Below, one piece after another: positions 26,329 to 35,739 of a stretch of 54,679 nucleotides of DNA. The translations under genes were made by a program, and so were the position numbers. The notes beneath the pieces are model-generated. The model saw nothing but the letters and a program-made list of their open reading frames with translations, had not been told where the DNA came from and ran no database searches. The stretch's first letter is position 1. Each line of letters starts with the position of its first letter. The stretch covers positions 1 through 54,679 of the forward strand of contig CALXQJ010000014.1 of the NCBI GenBank assembly GCA_944390575.1, in the 5' to 3' direction. This DNA is from an uncultured Spirochaetota bacterium (GTDB lineage Bacteria > Spirochaetota > Brachyspiria > Brachyspirales > Brachyspiraceae).

Positions 26329-27681
26329 ATGAATATAGATATTAGTATATTAAAGCCTTTTGAAAAGTGGTTTCATATTAATAAAAGACTAAAAATAGCT
26401 TATGGTGGACGTGGTGGAGGTAAAAGTGAGTCTATAGCAAGACTTCTTATAGCAAAGAGTTTTTATATAGATGGAATTATACTTTGTGCTAGAGAGGTTC
26501 AAAAGTCTATTGCACATTCTACATATCCACTTTTAATTAGTATAATAAAAGAATTAGATCTTGAGAAATATTTTATTATAAAGAAAACTGAAATTATAAA
26601 TACTATAACAAATTGTAAATTTTTATTTTTAGGTATTAGAGAATGCTTTATTAATGAGATAAAATCTATTTATAATATAAAAATTTGTTTTATAGAAGAA
26701 GCACAAACTATGACACAGTATAGTTATGAAATATTAGAGCCTTCTATTCGTGCTGATAGTAGTGAGATTTGGTTTGCATTTAATCCAAGATATGAGACTG
26801 ATTTTTTGTATAGCTTAGTTAGTAAGTTTGAATTAAAAGATATGACTTACTATGATAAACAAAATAAAGAGTATTATTATAAAGAGTATGAAGATAATAA
26901 TATATTAATAACATTCATTAATTTTGATGGGAATTATTATTTTAGTGATATATTAAATAAATCAAGACTTTCAACACAAGATCTTATTCCAAAGATGTAT
27001 AATCATATATGGCTTGGAGAAATAAAAAAGTCTGTAGGTAAGGTTTTTATTTATTCTAAGCTAAAGTTTTATAATAGTATAATTGATTTATCTAATTTAA
27101 AGGCTATTGTAGACCCCGCGTTTGGAGAACACAATTGTTTTACTTCTGTTATAGTTTATAAGCAAATTAATGAGAAAGTATATTTGCTTGACGCGGGGCT
27201 TATACGCAATGATTGTAATAGCACAACAGATGAAAGTATTACTAATTTTTTAATTGAATTTAATATTAATGAAATTTACTGTGAAGGTAATTTTGTTCAA
27301 AAAGAACTTATAAAGAGACTTGAGCGTAATTTTACAGTTAATACTTTTTATGTTTATAAGAATAAATATGAGCGTATATATAATGCAAGTTATGAGATAT
27401 ATGATAGAGTATATTTTCCTATTAGTTGGACTAAGATACCTAGTGGAAATAATATTGATGATTGGCTTAAAACTACTGATGGTAGAGGATATATAGCTTT
27501 AAGACAGCTTTTAAATTTTTCAGATATTTCTGATAATCATAATAATAGAAATGATGTATTTAGCTATTTAGATTTTCCTGATGCTTTATCAAGTTTAATT
27601 TATTTTGGATTAAATGATAGTAGTTTAGATAATACTAACAATAAAGAACTTAATTTTTATGATGCTTTATTTGGCGATTGA
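26329..27681 (+). CDS. terL: Phage-type terminase large subunit (block A)
   Basis: 450 residues, full length for the PBSX/Terminase_3 type. Walker A GGRGGGKS (residues 26-33), Walker B ICFIEEA (about 121-127), coupling motif WFAFNP, then an RNase-H-like nuclease domain: IVDPAFG (about 259), YCEGNF (about 317) and a C-terminal DFPDALSSL (about 415), so the three acidic nuclease positions are kept. It powers DNA packaging into a capsid and cuts the DNA. All key residues look intact. It stands without portal or capsid genes, which is unusual. Confidence 0.95.
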   Translation: MNIDISILKPFEKWFHINKRLKIAYGGRGGGKSESIARLLIAKSFYIDGIILCAREVQKSIAHSTYPLLISIIKELDLEKYFIIKKTEIINTITNCKFLFLGIRECFINEIKSIYNIKICFIEEAQTMTQYSYEILEPSIRADSSEIWFAFNPRYETDFLYSLVSKFELKDMTYYDKQNKEYYYKEYEDNNILITFINFDGNYYFSDILNKSRLSTQDLIPKMYNHIWLGEIKKSVGKVFIYSKLKFYNSIIDLSNLKAIVDPAFGEHNCFTSVIVYKQINEKVYLLDAGLIRNDCNSTTDESITNFLIEFNINEIYCEGNFVQKELIKRLERNFTVNTFYVYKNKYERIYNASYEIYDRVYFPISWTKIPSGNNIDDWLKTTDGRGYIALRQLLNFSDISDNHNNRNDVFSYLDFPDALSSLIYFGLNDSSLDNTNNKELNFYDALFGD

Positions 27682-27708
27682 TTTTTTTATAAACGGAGAT
27701 AATTATAT

Positions 27709-28905
27709 ATGAATACAATAAAGATAGATTTTGATAATAGGGACTTACTTTCATCTTTTGATGATATAAATAAAGAAGTTGTAAAATTAGAAAAAGAAAT
27801 TAATAATTTAGATTCTACTATAAATAATTTAGTATTTTTTAATGATTCTAATAAAATATTTGAATCTATAGAGAGTGGTAGTTCTATTGCTATTTCTTCT
27901 ATAGATAATATAAATAATTCTATTGATAGTCTTGATTATAGTATTAGCAGTATAGATTTTAATAAATTTTCATCAGATATAAATAATATTTTTTCTGGAG
28001 TTGATAAACTTTATAGTAGTGTTAGTTCTTCTTTTAATAGTTTTTTTTCTTATGACTTAAGTTCTTATAATGATGCTATAGAAGATGCTAAGAAAAAACT
28101 AAAAGAGTTTGATGATTTTCAAAATAGTTTAAATAAGGCAAAAAAAGAAAAAGAAAATGAATATTATGATGAATACATATCAAAACTTGATGAAGAACTT
28201 GAATATGCAATAAATAATAATGATATAATGACTTCTGAAGCTATTAAATTAAAAAAAGAAGAATTAAAAGCTCAAAAAGAAAAAGAAAAAGAAGAACTAC
28301 TACTATCTAAAGAAGTATCCAGGCAAAGAGAGGAGTTAGAGAAAAATGTTGCACAAGCTGAATATAAAAAGGCGTATAGTGAATGGGAAAATCAGGTAAA
28401 GCTTGCCGAAATAGAAAAGAATATGGCTATAGCAGATTCTGTTGTGATACCTGCTCTTGCTATTGCACAGTCTGCACTTGGTGTTTCATCTTCTTTTGCA
28501 CAGGGTGGTCCTGCTGGATTTGCTGCTGGTCTTGTTATATCTGCTACTACTATAGCTTCTGCTGTATCTGCGGCATCATCTATAGTGTCGGCTTCTAATA
28601 CTTTGGATACTGTAAAGTCTAATCCTCCATTAGCTCCACAGTTTGCATTTGGTACAACAGGATATAATATTCCTGATGGTGGATATGCTATAGTTGGTGA
28701 AATGGGTGCTGAGGTTGTTCGTAATGTTGGTGGTAAAATATCTGTAGAGAGTAATGCACAATTTATGGAGAGTAAATCTAATTATAAAGATGGTATTTAT
28801 ATAGAAAACCTTATATTTAATATAGAAAAAGCTCTTAATCCTGAAGAAGTTTATGAGATTATTAATAATTATAAAATTAGACATTCTCAGAGATATTCAA
28901 GATAA
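27709..28905 (+). CDS. Short tail tape-measure protein (block A)
   Basis: 398 residues. Residues 1-110 are Asn/Ser/Ile-rich with heptad-like repeats, 120-235 a long charged coiled coil (KKEKENEYYDEYISKLDEEL), 240-305 a hydrophobic Ala/Ser segment like those of tape-measure proteins, and a C-terminal GYNIPDGGYAIVGEMGAEVV that matches the usual tape-measure end (G-P..G...VGE.GPE). At about 1.5 angstrom per residue it would span about 60 nm. Its tail-tip partners are 8.4 kb away in block B. Confidence 0.8.
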   Translation: MNTIKIDFDNRDLLSSFDDINKEVVKLEKEINNLDSTINNLVFFNDSNKIFESIESGSSIAISSIDNINNSIDSLDYSISSIDFNKFSSDINNIFSGVDKLYSSVSSSFNSFFSYDLSSYNDAIEDAKKKLKEFDDFQNSLNKAKKEKENEYYDEYISKLDEELEYAINNNDIMTSEAIKLKKEELKAQKEKEKEELLLSKEVSRQREELEKNVAQAEYKKAYSEWENQVKLAEIEKNMAIADSVVIPALAIAQSALGVSSSFAQGGPAGFAAGLVISATTIASAVSAASSIVSASNTLDTVKSNPPLAPQFAFGTTGYNIPDGGYAIVGEMGAEVVRNVGGKISVESNAQFMESKSNYKDGIYIENLIFNIEKALNPEEVYEIINNYKIRHSQRYSR

Positions 28906-28982
28906 AATATGTATATATATTTTACATTTTTTTATTAGTTCTGTTATTATTAGAGAATAATTTTATATAAAGGATTATATTT

Positions 28983-29507
28983 ATGAAAATATTAGTAAAA
29001 ACAGCTTTTATTTCTTTAGTTCTTTCTGCTTTTTTATTTGCTCAGTCTAAATCAGCTACTACTGATATTTTAGAGCTTAATGAAAAAGGAGTTGGTAAAA
29101 AAATAGGAACATTAACAGTAAAAGAAACTAAATATGGTATAGAAATTACTGTTAAAGCTTCAGGATTAAAATCTGGTAAAGTAGGATTTCACTTACATGA
29201 AAAAAATGATCCTAAGCCTACAAAAAATCCTGATGGTAGTTTATTAATAGGTGGTGGTTTAGGTGGACACTGGGATCCTGATAAAACAGGTGTTCATGCT
29301 GGTCCTAATGGAAATGGTCATAGAGGAGATTTAGAAGAATTAATAGTTAAAAAAGATGGTACTATTTCTCAAACTGTTAAGAGTTCAAGAATTAAGTTTT
29401 CAGATATTAAAGGTAAAGGCTTTGTAATACATGCTAACCCTGACAATTATATGAATGAACCTGTTAATGGTGGAACTGGTGCAAGAGTTTATACTGCTTT
29501 ATTTTAA
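28983..29507 (+). CDS. sodC: Cu/Zn superoxide dismutase, exported, cysteine-free
   Basis: 174 residues with a cleavable signal peptide (about residues 1-20). Converts superoxide to peroxide and oxygen outside the cytoplasm. Metal ligands are present: His70 and His72 (GFHLHE), His96 (GGHWDP), His105 (VHAG), His113 and Asp116 (GHRGDL), His150 (VIHANP), and the active-site Arg168 (GARVYTALF). The two cysteines that normally form the intrasubunit disulfide are absent; there is no Cys anywhere. It has an AAAGGA ribosome site and its own terminator, and it directly follows block A. Confidence 0.92.
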   Translation: MKILVKTAFISLVLSAFLFAQSKSATTDILELNEKGVGKKIGTLTVKETKYGIEITVKASGLKSGKVGFHLHEKNDPKPTKNPDGSLLIGGGLGGHWDPDKTGVHAGPNGNGHRGDLEELIVKKDGTISQTVKSSRIKFSDIKGKGFVIHANPDNYMNEPVNGGTGARVYTALF

Positions 29508-29524
29508 TATTTATTAATTATTTA

Positions 29525-29561
29525 AAAAAGCTAAATATATATTTTTATATATTTAGCTTTT
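29525..29561 (+). terminator. Terminator after sodC
   Basis: Inverted repeat AAAGCTAAATATA / TATATTTAGCTTT followed by TTGTTTT. Confidence 0.85.
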
Positions 29562-29575
29562 GTTTTAAAACAAAA

Positions 29576-29605
29576 AATCTACCTCTAAATTAGTAGAGGT
29601 AGATT
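29576..29605. terminator. Terminator of the lipoprotein gene at 29616
   Basis: Perfect 12-bp stem AATCTACCTCTA / TAGAGGTAGATT with a six-base loop. On the minus strand it is followed by a T-run, so it fits the gene to its right; it can work both ways. Confidence 0.85.
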
Positions 29606-29615
29606 ATTTTTTAAA

Positions 29616-30140
29616 TTATTTAGATGTTATAGATATATAGAAAGTTTTTTCTATATTTTCTCTTGTTGAATCTTCTTTTATAGCGATAATTTTTAATATA
29701 CATTTTACTTTTATAGATTTACTGTTATTATCTAATAATGTTGTTAAATCATCTTTTTTTATACTATATGCTACAGGTACTTGTTTACTTCCTATTTTAA
29801 TATTATTATCTACTTTGAATTTATCTGTAATATTTTCAGTATCTGTTACTAAATAGAAAGAACCTGTATATAATACAGTTTTTAGATCTTCTATTATATC
29901 TTGAGGTGTATGTCCTTCTGCAAATACAATTTCTCTTTGTACATATGTATCAGTATAAGAAGAAGAATCAAATACGAATGCATCTTCATCTGCAGATGTT
30001 CCTGTAGTGAATCCAAATTGTATTCCATTAGTCTCTTCTGTAGAAGAATCTCCTGAATTTTTTCTTGGATTATTTGGCATTGTACAAGATAATGCAAATA
30101 TTAATGACATTAATAATAGTATATAATTTTTATATTTCAT
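29616..30140 (-). CDS. Lipoprotein of unknown function
   Basis: 174 residues; signal peptide with lipobox ALSC (Cys19), a Pro/Asn/Ser/Glu-rich linker, then a mostly strand-forming domain with paired acidic and aromatic residues. No family recognised. It has its own terminator and AAGGAG site, so it is monocistronic. Confidence 0.8.
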   Translation of the reverse strand: MKYKNYILLLMSLIFALSCTMPNNPRKNSGDSSTEETNGIQFGFTTGTSADEDAFVFDSSSYTDTYVQREIVFAEGHTPQDIIEDLKTVLYTGSFYLVTDTENITDKFKVDNNIKIGSKQVPVAYSIKKDDLTTLLDNNSKSIKVKCILKIIAIKEDSTRENIEKTFYISITSK

Positions 30141-30248
30141 ATATTTCTCCTTAAAATATTACAATATAATATTATTATAGTATATAATAATAAGTAAGAA
30201 AGTAAATATATTTTACTACTAATTTTTATAAATAAATTTTTTTTATAA

Positions 30249-31022
30249 TTAAACTATAATACCATTTTGTTTATTATTATTTATAAAGTCTATATTTAGG
30301 AAATATAATGATATAATAATTTTAAAATAAGTATCAAATATATGTAATAATATCATAGATAAAGCATAGTATAATACTCCATCTCTTGTATCTATAGGAG
30401 CTGATGGGAATGATATTATAAACATATTTTCAAATAGAAAAATAAACATTATTATAAAAAGAGATTTAAAAAACTTTTTTCTAACTAAAGAAGTAGAATA
30501 TCTAAGAGCATTAATACCCCAAGTATGTCTTAACATACATATATTATTTACAAACATAAAAAATACTATAAGAATAATGCCTGGTATTATAAAAGCAATA
30601 AGTCCAATAAAAACAAATATACTATATATTATAGAAGTTATAATAACAGGAATGAGAACTCTAAAGCTTTTAGAAATAGCCCAAGAGGCAGAACGTATTC
30701 TATTATAAACAATAGCCTCTACTAATATAGATATAGCAAGAGTTGATATAGTATTAAAAAACCAAGAAGCTATAGAGTTAATATAAAAGCCTTTACCTAT
30801 TTGTTGCTTAAGCCATTCTATAACTTGAGATATAGTTTGAATTTCTTCTGGGTTAAAAATAGAAGGAGGAAAATATATAGACAATATTATTATAGGCATA
30901 GCACATAATAAAGCTATTAATAAAAAGTTCTTAAAATTAATTTTAAATATAGAAAAAGATATAGTAAATAAGTCTAATATTTCTAATTCTTGTTTTTCTA
31001 ACTTTCTTCTAAACTGTAGCAT
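30249..31022 (-). CDS. Polytopic membrane protein
   Basis: 257 residues with about six membrane segments and a short cytoplasmic N-terminus. The layout, with a FIIPGIILIVFFMFVNNICM segment and a following positively charged loop, resembles the membrane-domain proteins annotated as DUF975 or glycerophosphodiesterase membrane domain. No catalytic residues are visible. It lies 76 bp beyond the hairpin that ends the epimerase gene. Confidence 0.65.
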   Translation of the reverse strand: MLQFRRKLEKQELEILDLFTISFSIFKINFKNFLLIALLCAMPIIILSIYFPPSIFNPEEIQTISQVIEWLKQQIGKGFYINSIASWFFNTISTLAISILVEAIVYNRIRSASWAISKSFRVLIPVIITSIIYSIFVFIGLIAFIIPGIILIVFFMFVNNICMLRHTWGINALRYSTSLVRKKFFKSLFIIMFIFLFENMFIISFPSAPIDTRDGVLYYALSMILLHIFDTYFKIIISLYFLNIDFINNNKQNGIIV

Positions 31023-31097
31023 TAATATTCCTTATTAAAATAGTATAGCTATTATAGATTTTTCAATTTTAATATATTTTAATATAAACTACAAATA

Positions 31098-31133
31098 AAA
31101 AGAGTAACTATTTTTGTTTGTAGTTACTCTTTT
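31098..31133 (-). terminator. Terminator after the 2-epimerase gene
   Basis: Stem AAAAGAGTAACTA / TAGTTACTCTTTT with a 10-base loop; T-run follows on the minus strand. Confidence 0.88.
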
Positions 31134-31151
31134 ATATATTTTATGCTATTT

Positions 31152-32330
31152 TTACTTTTTTATTAAATCTATAATTTCTATACAACGCATATACATTCTT
31201 GGAATATGAAAAGGTCCTTTATACATATTTCCTTTTAAAGTAGTAGATACACTGCCATCTCTATGTAAATATCCAAACCATTCTGGATACTTATCATCTA
31301 TAAACTTTTTTGTGTACTCATCTACCATATAAAATTTTTCTAAATATTTTTCATCATTAGAAAAATAATAAGAATATAAAGCAGCAATAGCAGCTTCATT
31401 TTGTGGCCACCAGAATTTCATATCATGCCAATAATCAGTTTTAGGTTTGCCAAGCACATCCATAAACTGAATAATACCACCATATTCTTTATCCCAGCCC
31501 CATTCCCACATCCAGTCAAATATTTTAAGACCAAGCTGTTTTAAAGTTTCATCATTATTTCTTTCTTTAGCCTCAGCAAGTATAAACCAAGAAGCTTCAA
31601 GAGCATGACCAGGATTTAATAATCTTCCCTCAAAGTGATCTTGTAATGAGCCATCAGGATTAGCCTGTTCTAATACTGCTTTTTTCTCTTCATACATAAA
31701 CATCTTAACTTGAGAGATTAACTTATCTATATATTCATCATAATATTTTTTATTTTCTATATCTGCCTTTCTTAATTCTTGAATTGTGGCAAGCATTATC
31801 ATAGGTGGACCAAATCCTATAGTAGGGCGTACAGAAGGTTCTACTTTTGGAATTAGAATATCAGAAGTTTGATATTTTTCTATATTCTTTAATATTTCTT
31901 TTGCTTTTTCTATATAAGTTTTATCACCACTTGCTCTTGAATATGCTGCAAATGCTATTAAACAAAATGTTTCTGAGTAGTAGTATCTTAATCTCTTTAT
32001 AACACATTTTCCATCTTCTGTTACTCTAAAAAACATTCTACCATCACCATTTTTATCAAAGCAGTATTTTTCTAAAAAATCTATTCCAAGTTTAGCAGCT
32101 TTTAAATACTCTTCATTTTTTTCAAAATCTGCGTATAGAGTAGATAATACCCAAGCAAATCTACCTTGAAACCATACAGACTTATCTGTTTCTATAATAT
32201 TTCCTTCTCTATCTAATGCGGTATAATACCCTCCATTTTTTCTATCAACAGCATTCTTTAGCCAAAATGGTATAATGTTTTCTTTTAACATTTTTTTATA
32301 TTTTTCTTGTACTTCTAATAACTTCTCCAT
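31152..32330 (-). CDS. N-acylglucosamine 2-epimerase family protein
   Basis: 392 residues forming an (alpha/alpha)6 barrel of the AGE/RenBP family. Family marks: NGGYYTALDREG, VWFQGRFAWVLSTLY, LLNPGHALEASWF with the conserved His, WGWDKEYGGI, KFWWPQNEAA and the late GPFHIPRMYMRC. The family interconverts N-acetylglucosamine and N-acetylmannosamine, or epimerises other sugars such as cellobiose. ManNAc feeds sialic acid, so it may link to the neuA cluster 24 kb away, but that is inference. Confidence 0.9.
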   Translation of the reverse strand: MEKLLEVQEKYKKMLKENIIPFWLKNAVDRKNGGYYTALDREGNIIETDKSVWFQGRFAWVLSTLYADFEKNEEYLKAAKLGIDFLEKYCFDKNGDGRMFFRVTEDGKCVIKRLRYYYSETFCLIAFAAYSRASGDKTYIEKAKEILKNIEKYQTSDILIPKVEPSVRPTIGFGPPMIMLATIQELRKADIENKKYYDEYIDKLISQVKMFMYEEKKAVLEQANPDGSLQDHFEGRLLNPGHALEASWFILAEAKERNNDETLKQLGLKIFDWMWEWGWDKEYGGIIQFMDVLGKPKTDYWHDMKFWWPQNEAAIAALYSYYFSNDEKYLEKFYMVDEYTKKFIDDKYPEWFGYLHRDGSVSTTLKGNMYKGPFHIPRMYMRCIEIIDLIKK

Positions 32331-32410
32331 AGTTTTATTATATCCTTAAATTTAGTAATATATAATAATTATTATATAAATATAATATAAATAGTCAAAA
32401 TAAATATTGT

Positions 32411-34714
32411 TTAAAAAATCTTATATTCCATCATTTTATTTTTTATTATTATGTCTATATCGTTTTTATTTAACTTAATTGTTTTATTATTCTTATTATA
32501 TATATTTAATAGTATTTGTGAGAGTGATGATATTTCTGATTTTGTCAGATTTGTAAAAGCATATCTTAAGTGTGGCAATATTTTTAGAAACTTATCTTCA
32601 TCTATATTTTTTATTATTTTGTCTATACTATTTATTATTTCATTATTTATAAATATTATATCTTTTGATATTAATAGTATACCACTAATAAAGTATGATA
32701 TATCTTCTAAAGTTTGAAGGAAGTTTAATATTGTATTTGTAAATTGTTCTATTGTTATAATTTTTTCTTTATATTGTATTGACAGACATATTGCATATAT
32801 ATGTGATGATCCGAATGTATTTTTTGTAATTTCATTTATTTTTTTTAAAAATAGTTTTTTATATTCTATATACTCAGAATTTGATAATATATTTTGATAT
32901 ATATCTTTTATGTTATGAGATATTTTTGATATACTCTCTTCATCTATATGTTTTGTCTTTTCTATATTATCAATTATATTTTTTATAGCTATCTCTATTA
33001 TATTATTTATTATTTTTAATGAGTTTTGATTATTACTTTCATATTCTAAGTTAAATTCTATTATATTTTTTGCATATATTAAATTATTTATACAGTTAAA
33101 TATACTTTCAAAGTTATTATCATTTATAATAATATTTTCTATTTTTTTATATTCTATATCTGTGAATATATTATATGAAATATTCATCAAGAGAATTTCT
33201 ATTATAAGAATTGATATTTCATTAGATATTTTAATATTATTAATTTTTTCTTTTATTATAGCTATAACAATATCATCTATAGATATACCATAAATAGATT
33301 TTTCTATAAGAAGAGCTTCCACATTTGTACTATACTCATACTGCCAAATTTCTCTTGCTAAATTTCTATTTTCTTTTTTTATATAATTGGTGGCACTTAT
33401 AATATTGCAGAATTTTATATTTATAAATTTTATTTTATGAAAAAAAATACTTTTATAATAATGATTTTTATCTTTTAATATTTCTAATATAGTTTCTATT
33501 TTTTCTTTTTTATTAGTTTTAATTTTAAATTTTTTACATAGCTCTCTAAATTCTATTAAAACAGGAGGTACTATACTTGTAGATGATATACTACCAGTTT
33601 TTATTCCTGAGAGTATTTTGTATATACCATAATTAATTTCTAAGCCTTTTACAAATGAGTTTTTTATTGAATCTATAAGCTCATATACACCTATAGATTT
33701 TTTACCTCTAATTTTTGATAAACTATCAGCCATATAATATGCATTAACAGAGTCTACTATATTTATATTATAATGCTCTTTATAAAGATGAGATATTTTT
33801 ATTATGAAGTCTTTTACAGTATCATTATATACATTTTTATTATTTTTGCTTTTCTCTAATTTCTTCCAAACCTCATCATAAAAATATGGAAACTCTATAC
33901 CAGATTGATAACCACTTCTTTGATCTGCATCTTTAAATGAATATGGTATTAAATAGTGTGATATATTTTTTTTATCATAATTGTTTTCTAAGATATTATT
34001 AGTTTTTTTTATAATTTCTATTTTTTCTATTATACCATCTATATGAAAACTTCCAGCTATAACTAATACTTTATTATATTTTTCTTTAGCTTTTAGTATA
34101 TAGTGTGCCATAGTATATTCTCTATATGAGTTTTCTTTATCCTCTTTTTCTATCAAACGCATATAGTGTCCTAATGTGTACACACTTTCCATAAATTTAC
34201 GAGAGTCTTTGTATATACCATTAATCTCAAAATCTCTCTCCCAAAATTCATTAAAACTTCTAAGAGATGTTTTTTTTATAATAGATTTTATATATTCATT
34301 TATATTAAATTTATAATCATCACTATCATATAAAGAGTATATTTCTCTTTCTTTATTATTTTCTAAATCTATTAATTTTGAAAAAGGAGTATCTATAAAT
34401 AGTATGTCTATATTATTTTCTAATCCTATTTTTATAGCTTGATATTCTGGAGAATAACTTAAAAAAGGATAATAGCTTCTATATATTATATTATTCTTTT
34501 TATAGCTTGAGTATATACAAAAAGGGGGCTTTGTATCTTTTTCTATAAAATACTTAATTATATTATTACAATCGCTTGGCCCTTCTATGAGAATACAGTT
34601 AGGCTTAAAAGTTTCTATAATACTTTTTAAATGATATGAGCAAGCAGGTGAATGATGCCTTATTGGAAATAGTATAATATCATCTTTTATAAGTTCTTTT
34701 ACATTATTAAACAT
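32411..34714 (-). CDS. DUF5682 family protein
   Basis: 767 residues. The N-terminus has the family signature FPIRHHSPACSYHLKSIIE, followed by CILIEGPSDCN and, further on, YSPEYQAIKIGLENNIDILF then IDTP, VLVIAGSFHIDGI and a long helical C-terminal half. In the clusters I know, such proteins accompany a MoxR-type ATPase and a VWA-domain protein; none is near here. Role unknown; the N-terminal fold recalls TraB/ChaN-like domains. It is AT-extreme, with Ile, Asn and Lys making up much of the protein. Confidence 0.8.
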   Translation of the reverse strand: MFNNVKELIKDDIILFPIRHHSPACSYHLKSIIETFKPNCILIEGPSDCNNIIKYFIEKDTKPPFCIYSSYKKNNIIYRSYYPFLSYSPEYQAIKIGLENNIDILFIDTPFSKLIDLENNKEREIYSLYDSDDYKFNINEYIKSIIKKTSLRSFNEFWERDFEINGIYKDSRKFMESVYTLGHYMRLIEKEDKENSYREYTMAHYILKAKEKYNKVLVIAGSFHIDGIIEKIEIIKKTNNILENNYDKKNISHYLIPYSFKDADQRSGYQSGIEFPYFYDEVWKKLEKSKNNKNVYNDTVKDFIIKISHLYKEHYNINIVDSVNAYYMADSLSKIRGKKSIGVYELIDSIKNSFVKGLEINYGIYKILSGIKTGSISSTSIVPPVLIEFRELCKKFKIKTNKKEKIETILEILKDKNHYYKSIFFHKIKFINIKFCNIISATNYIKKENRNLAREIWQYEYSTNVEALLIEKSIYGISIDDIVIAIIKEKINNIKISNEISILIIEILLMNISYNIFTDIEYKKIENIIINDNNFESIFNCINNLIYAKNIIEFNLEYESNNQNSLKIINNIIEIAIKNIIDNIEKTKHIDEESISKISHNIKDIYQNILSNSEYIEYKKLFLKKINEITKNTFGSSHIYAICLSIQYKEKIITIEQFTNTILNFLQTLEDISYFISGILLISKDIIFINNEIINSIDKIIKNIDEDKFLKILPHLRYAFTNLTKSEISSLSQILLNIYNKNNKTIKLNKNDIDIIIKNKMMEYKIF

Positions 34715-34781
34715 ATATTATTATAAAACTATATTATAAGTACCCAAAAGTCAAATATTATATATATTTTTGTAAAAAAGT

Positions 34782-34809
34782 TTGACTTATTTAAAAAAGA
34801 TTGTACTAT
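34782..34809 (+). promoter_or_regulatory. Promoter of the 34833 gene
   Basis: TTGACT (34782-34787), 16-bp spacer, TACTAT (34804-34809), 23 bases before the ATG at 34833. This also argues against the longer frame that would start at the TTG of the -35 box. Confidence 0.65.
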
Positions 34810-34832
34810 ATAAAATAAGGGTTAATTTTATA

Positions 34833-35222
34833 ATGGCTAAATATATCTCTGTAGAAGAAGAATTAATAAGAGCATCATACTTCATAAGTAATTTCTTTAT
34901 AAGAGAAGGTTATCATGTTGATTTTACTTTAAGTAGTTTTATAGAAATAGATAGCTTTATCAATGAGAAATTATATCTTTTACTTGATAATGATAATTCA
35001 AAAAATTATATATTTTCTTTAAGTGCATATATTGGTGAGGTTCTTAGATTATCATTCAAAGGCAAGTGGAATGTTATTAATAGTTTAGACTTTAATAATC
35101 AGGCAACAGTTTCTTTTAAAGATGGATCTTTTATAAACCCTTTTGAAATAACATTTGATGTTTTACAGAAAAAATATACACTTCAAAGCTTTTTAAGTAG
35201 TAGGTTTGCTATTACAAATTAA
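34833..35222 (+). CDS. Small conserved hypothetical protein
   Basis: 129 residues from the ATG at 34833. No signal or membrane segment. Pattern: EEELIRASYFISNFF helix, a strand pair, then LSAYIGEVLRLSFKGKW and a strand-rich end (SFINPFEITFDVLQK). The Y-GEVL...G-W spacing looks like small immunity-type or DUF3806-like domains, but I cannot name it. First of a plus-strand run with the EIIA-like gene and kdsB. Confidence 0.7.
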   Translation: MAKYISVEEELIRASYFISNFFIREGYHVDFTLSSFIEIDSFINEKLYLLLDNDNSKNYIFSLSAYIGEVLRLSFKGKWNVINSLDFNNQATVSFKDGSFINPFEITFDVLQKKYTLQSFLSSRFAITN

Positions 35223-35247
35223 TTTTGTTATAGGGTATTTTGTTATT

Positions 35248-35739
35248 ATGATTTCTGTTAATGATTTATCTGTATTATTAGATAATTCTTACATTATTGT
35301 TGATTTAAAATCAAAGTCTAAAGATGGTGCTATTAATGAAATGCTTAATTATGCTATATCAAATGGTCTTGATATTAATATAGAAAATGTTATTTCAATA
35401 ATTAATAAAAAAGAAACTATAGGTAATAGTGGTCTTGGTTATGGAATTGCATTTCCTCATATTAGAACAAAAGATTTAGAGCAAAATAAAATTATTTTTG
35501 CTATTTCTAGAGAGGGTGTAGATTATGGCTCTAGAGATAATAAGCCTGTTCATTTTATTATTTTATTTTTAACATCATTAAAGCCATCTGAGAATAATAA
35601 ATATTTATCATTTTTATCTCTTATTACAAGAATGTCGAGATTAATAATGTATACAGTTTTACTTATAGAGTCTAAGACTAAAGATGAGTTTAGAAATAAG
35701 TTTTTTAATATAGGTAAAAATATTTTAGAGGATAAATAA
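35248..35739 (+). CDS. PTS EIIA (PtsN/fructose type) protein
   Basis: 163 residues from the ATG at 35248. A complete EIIA type 2 domain: KDGAINEMLNYA, TIGNSGLGYGIAFPHIRTK with the phosphorylated His, VDYGSRDNKPVHFIILFLTS and a final helix. PtsN-type proteins regulate through phosphate state, and this one has no attached EIIB/EIIC. It overlaps kdsB by one base. Confidence 0.85.
   Translation: MISVNDLSVLLDNSYIIVDLKSKSKDGAINEMLNYAISNGLDINIENVISIINKKETIGNSGLGYGIAFPHIRTKDLEQNKIIFAISREGVDYGSRDNKPVHFIILFLTSLKPSENNKYLSFLSLITRMSRLIMYTVLLIESKTKDEFRNKFFNIGKNILEDK

Noticed and set aside
28383-28884. Cys-rich and Ile-rich frames inside the tape-measure gene
   Set aside because: Shadow frames of the 27709-28905 gene without start sites or conservation patterns.
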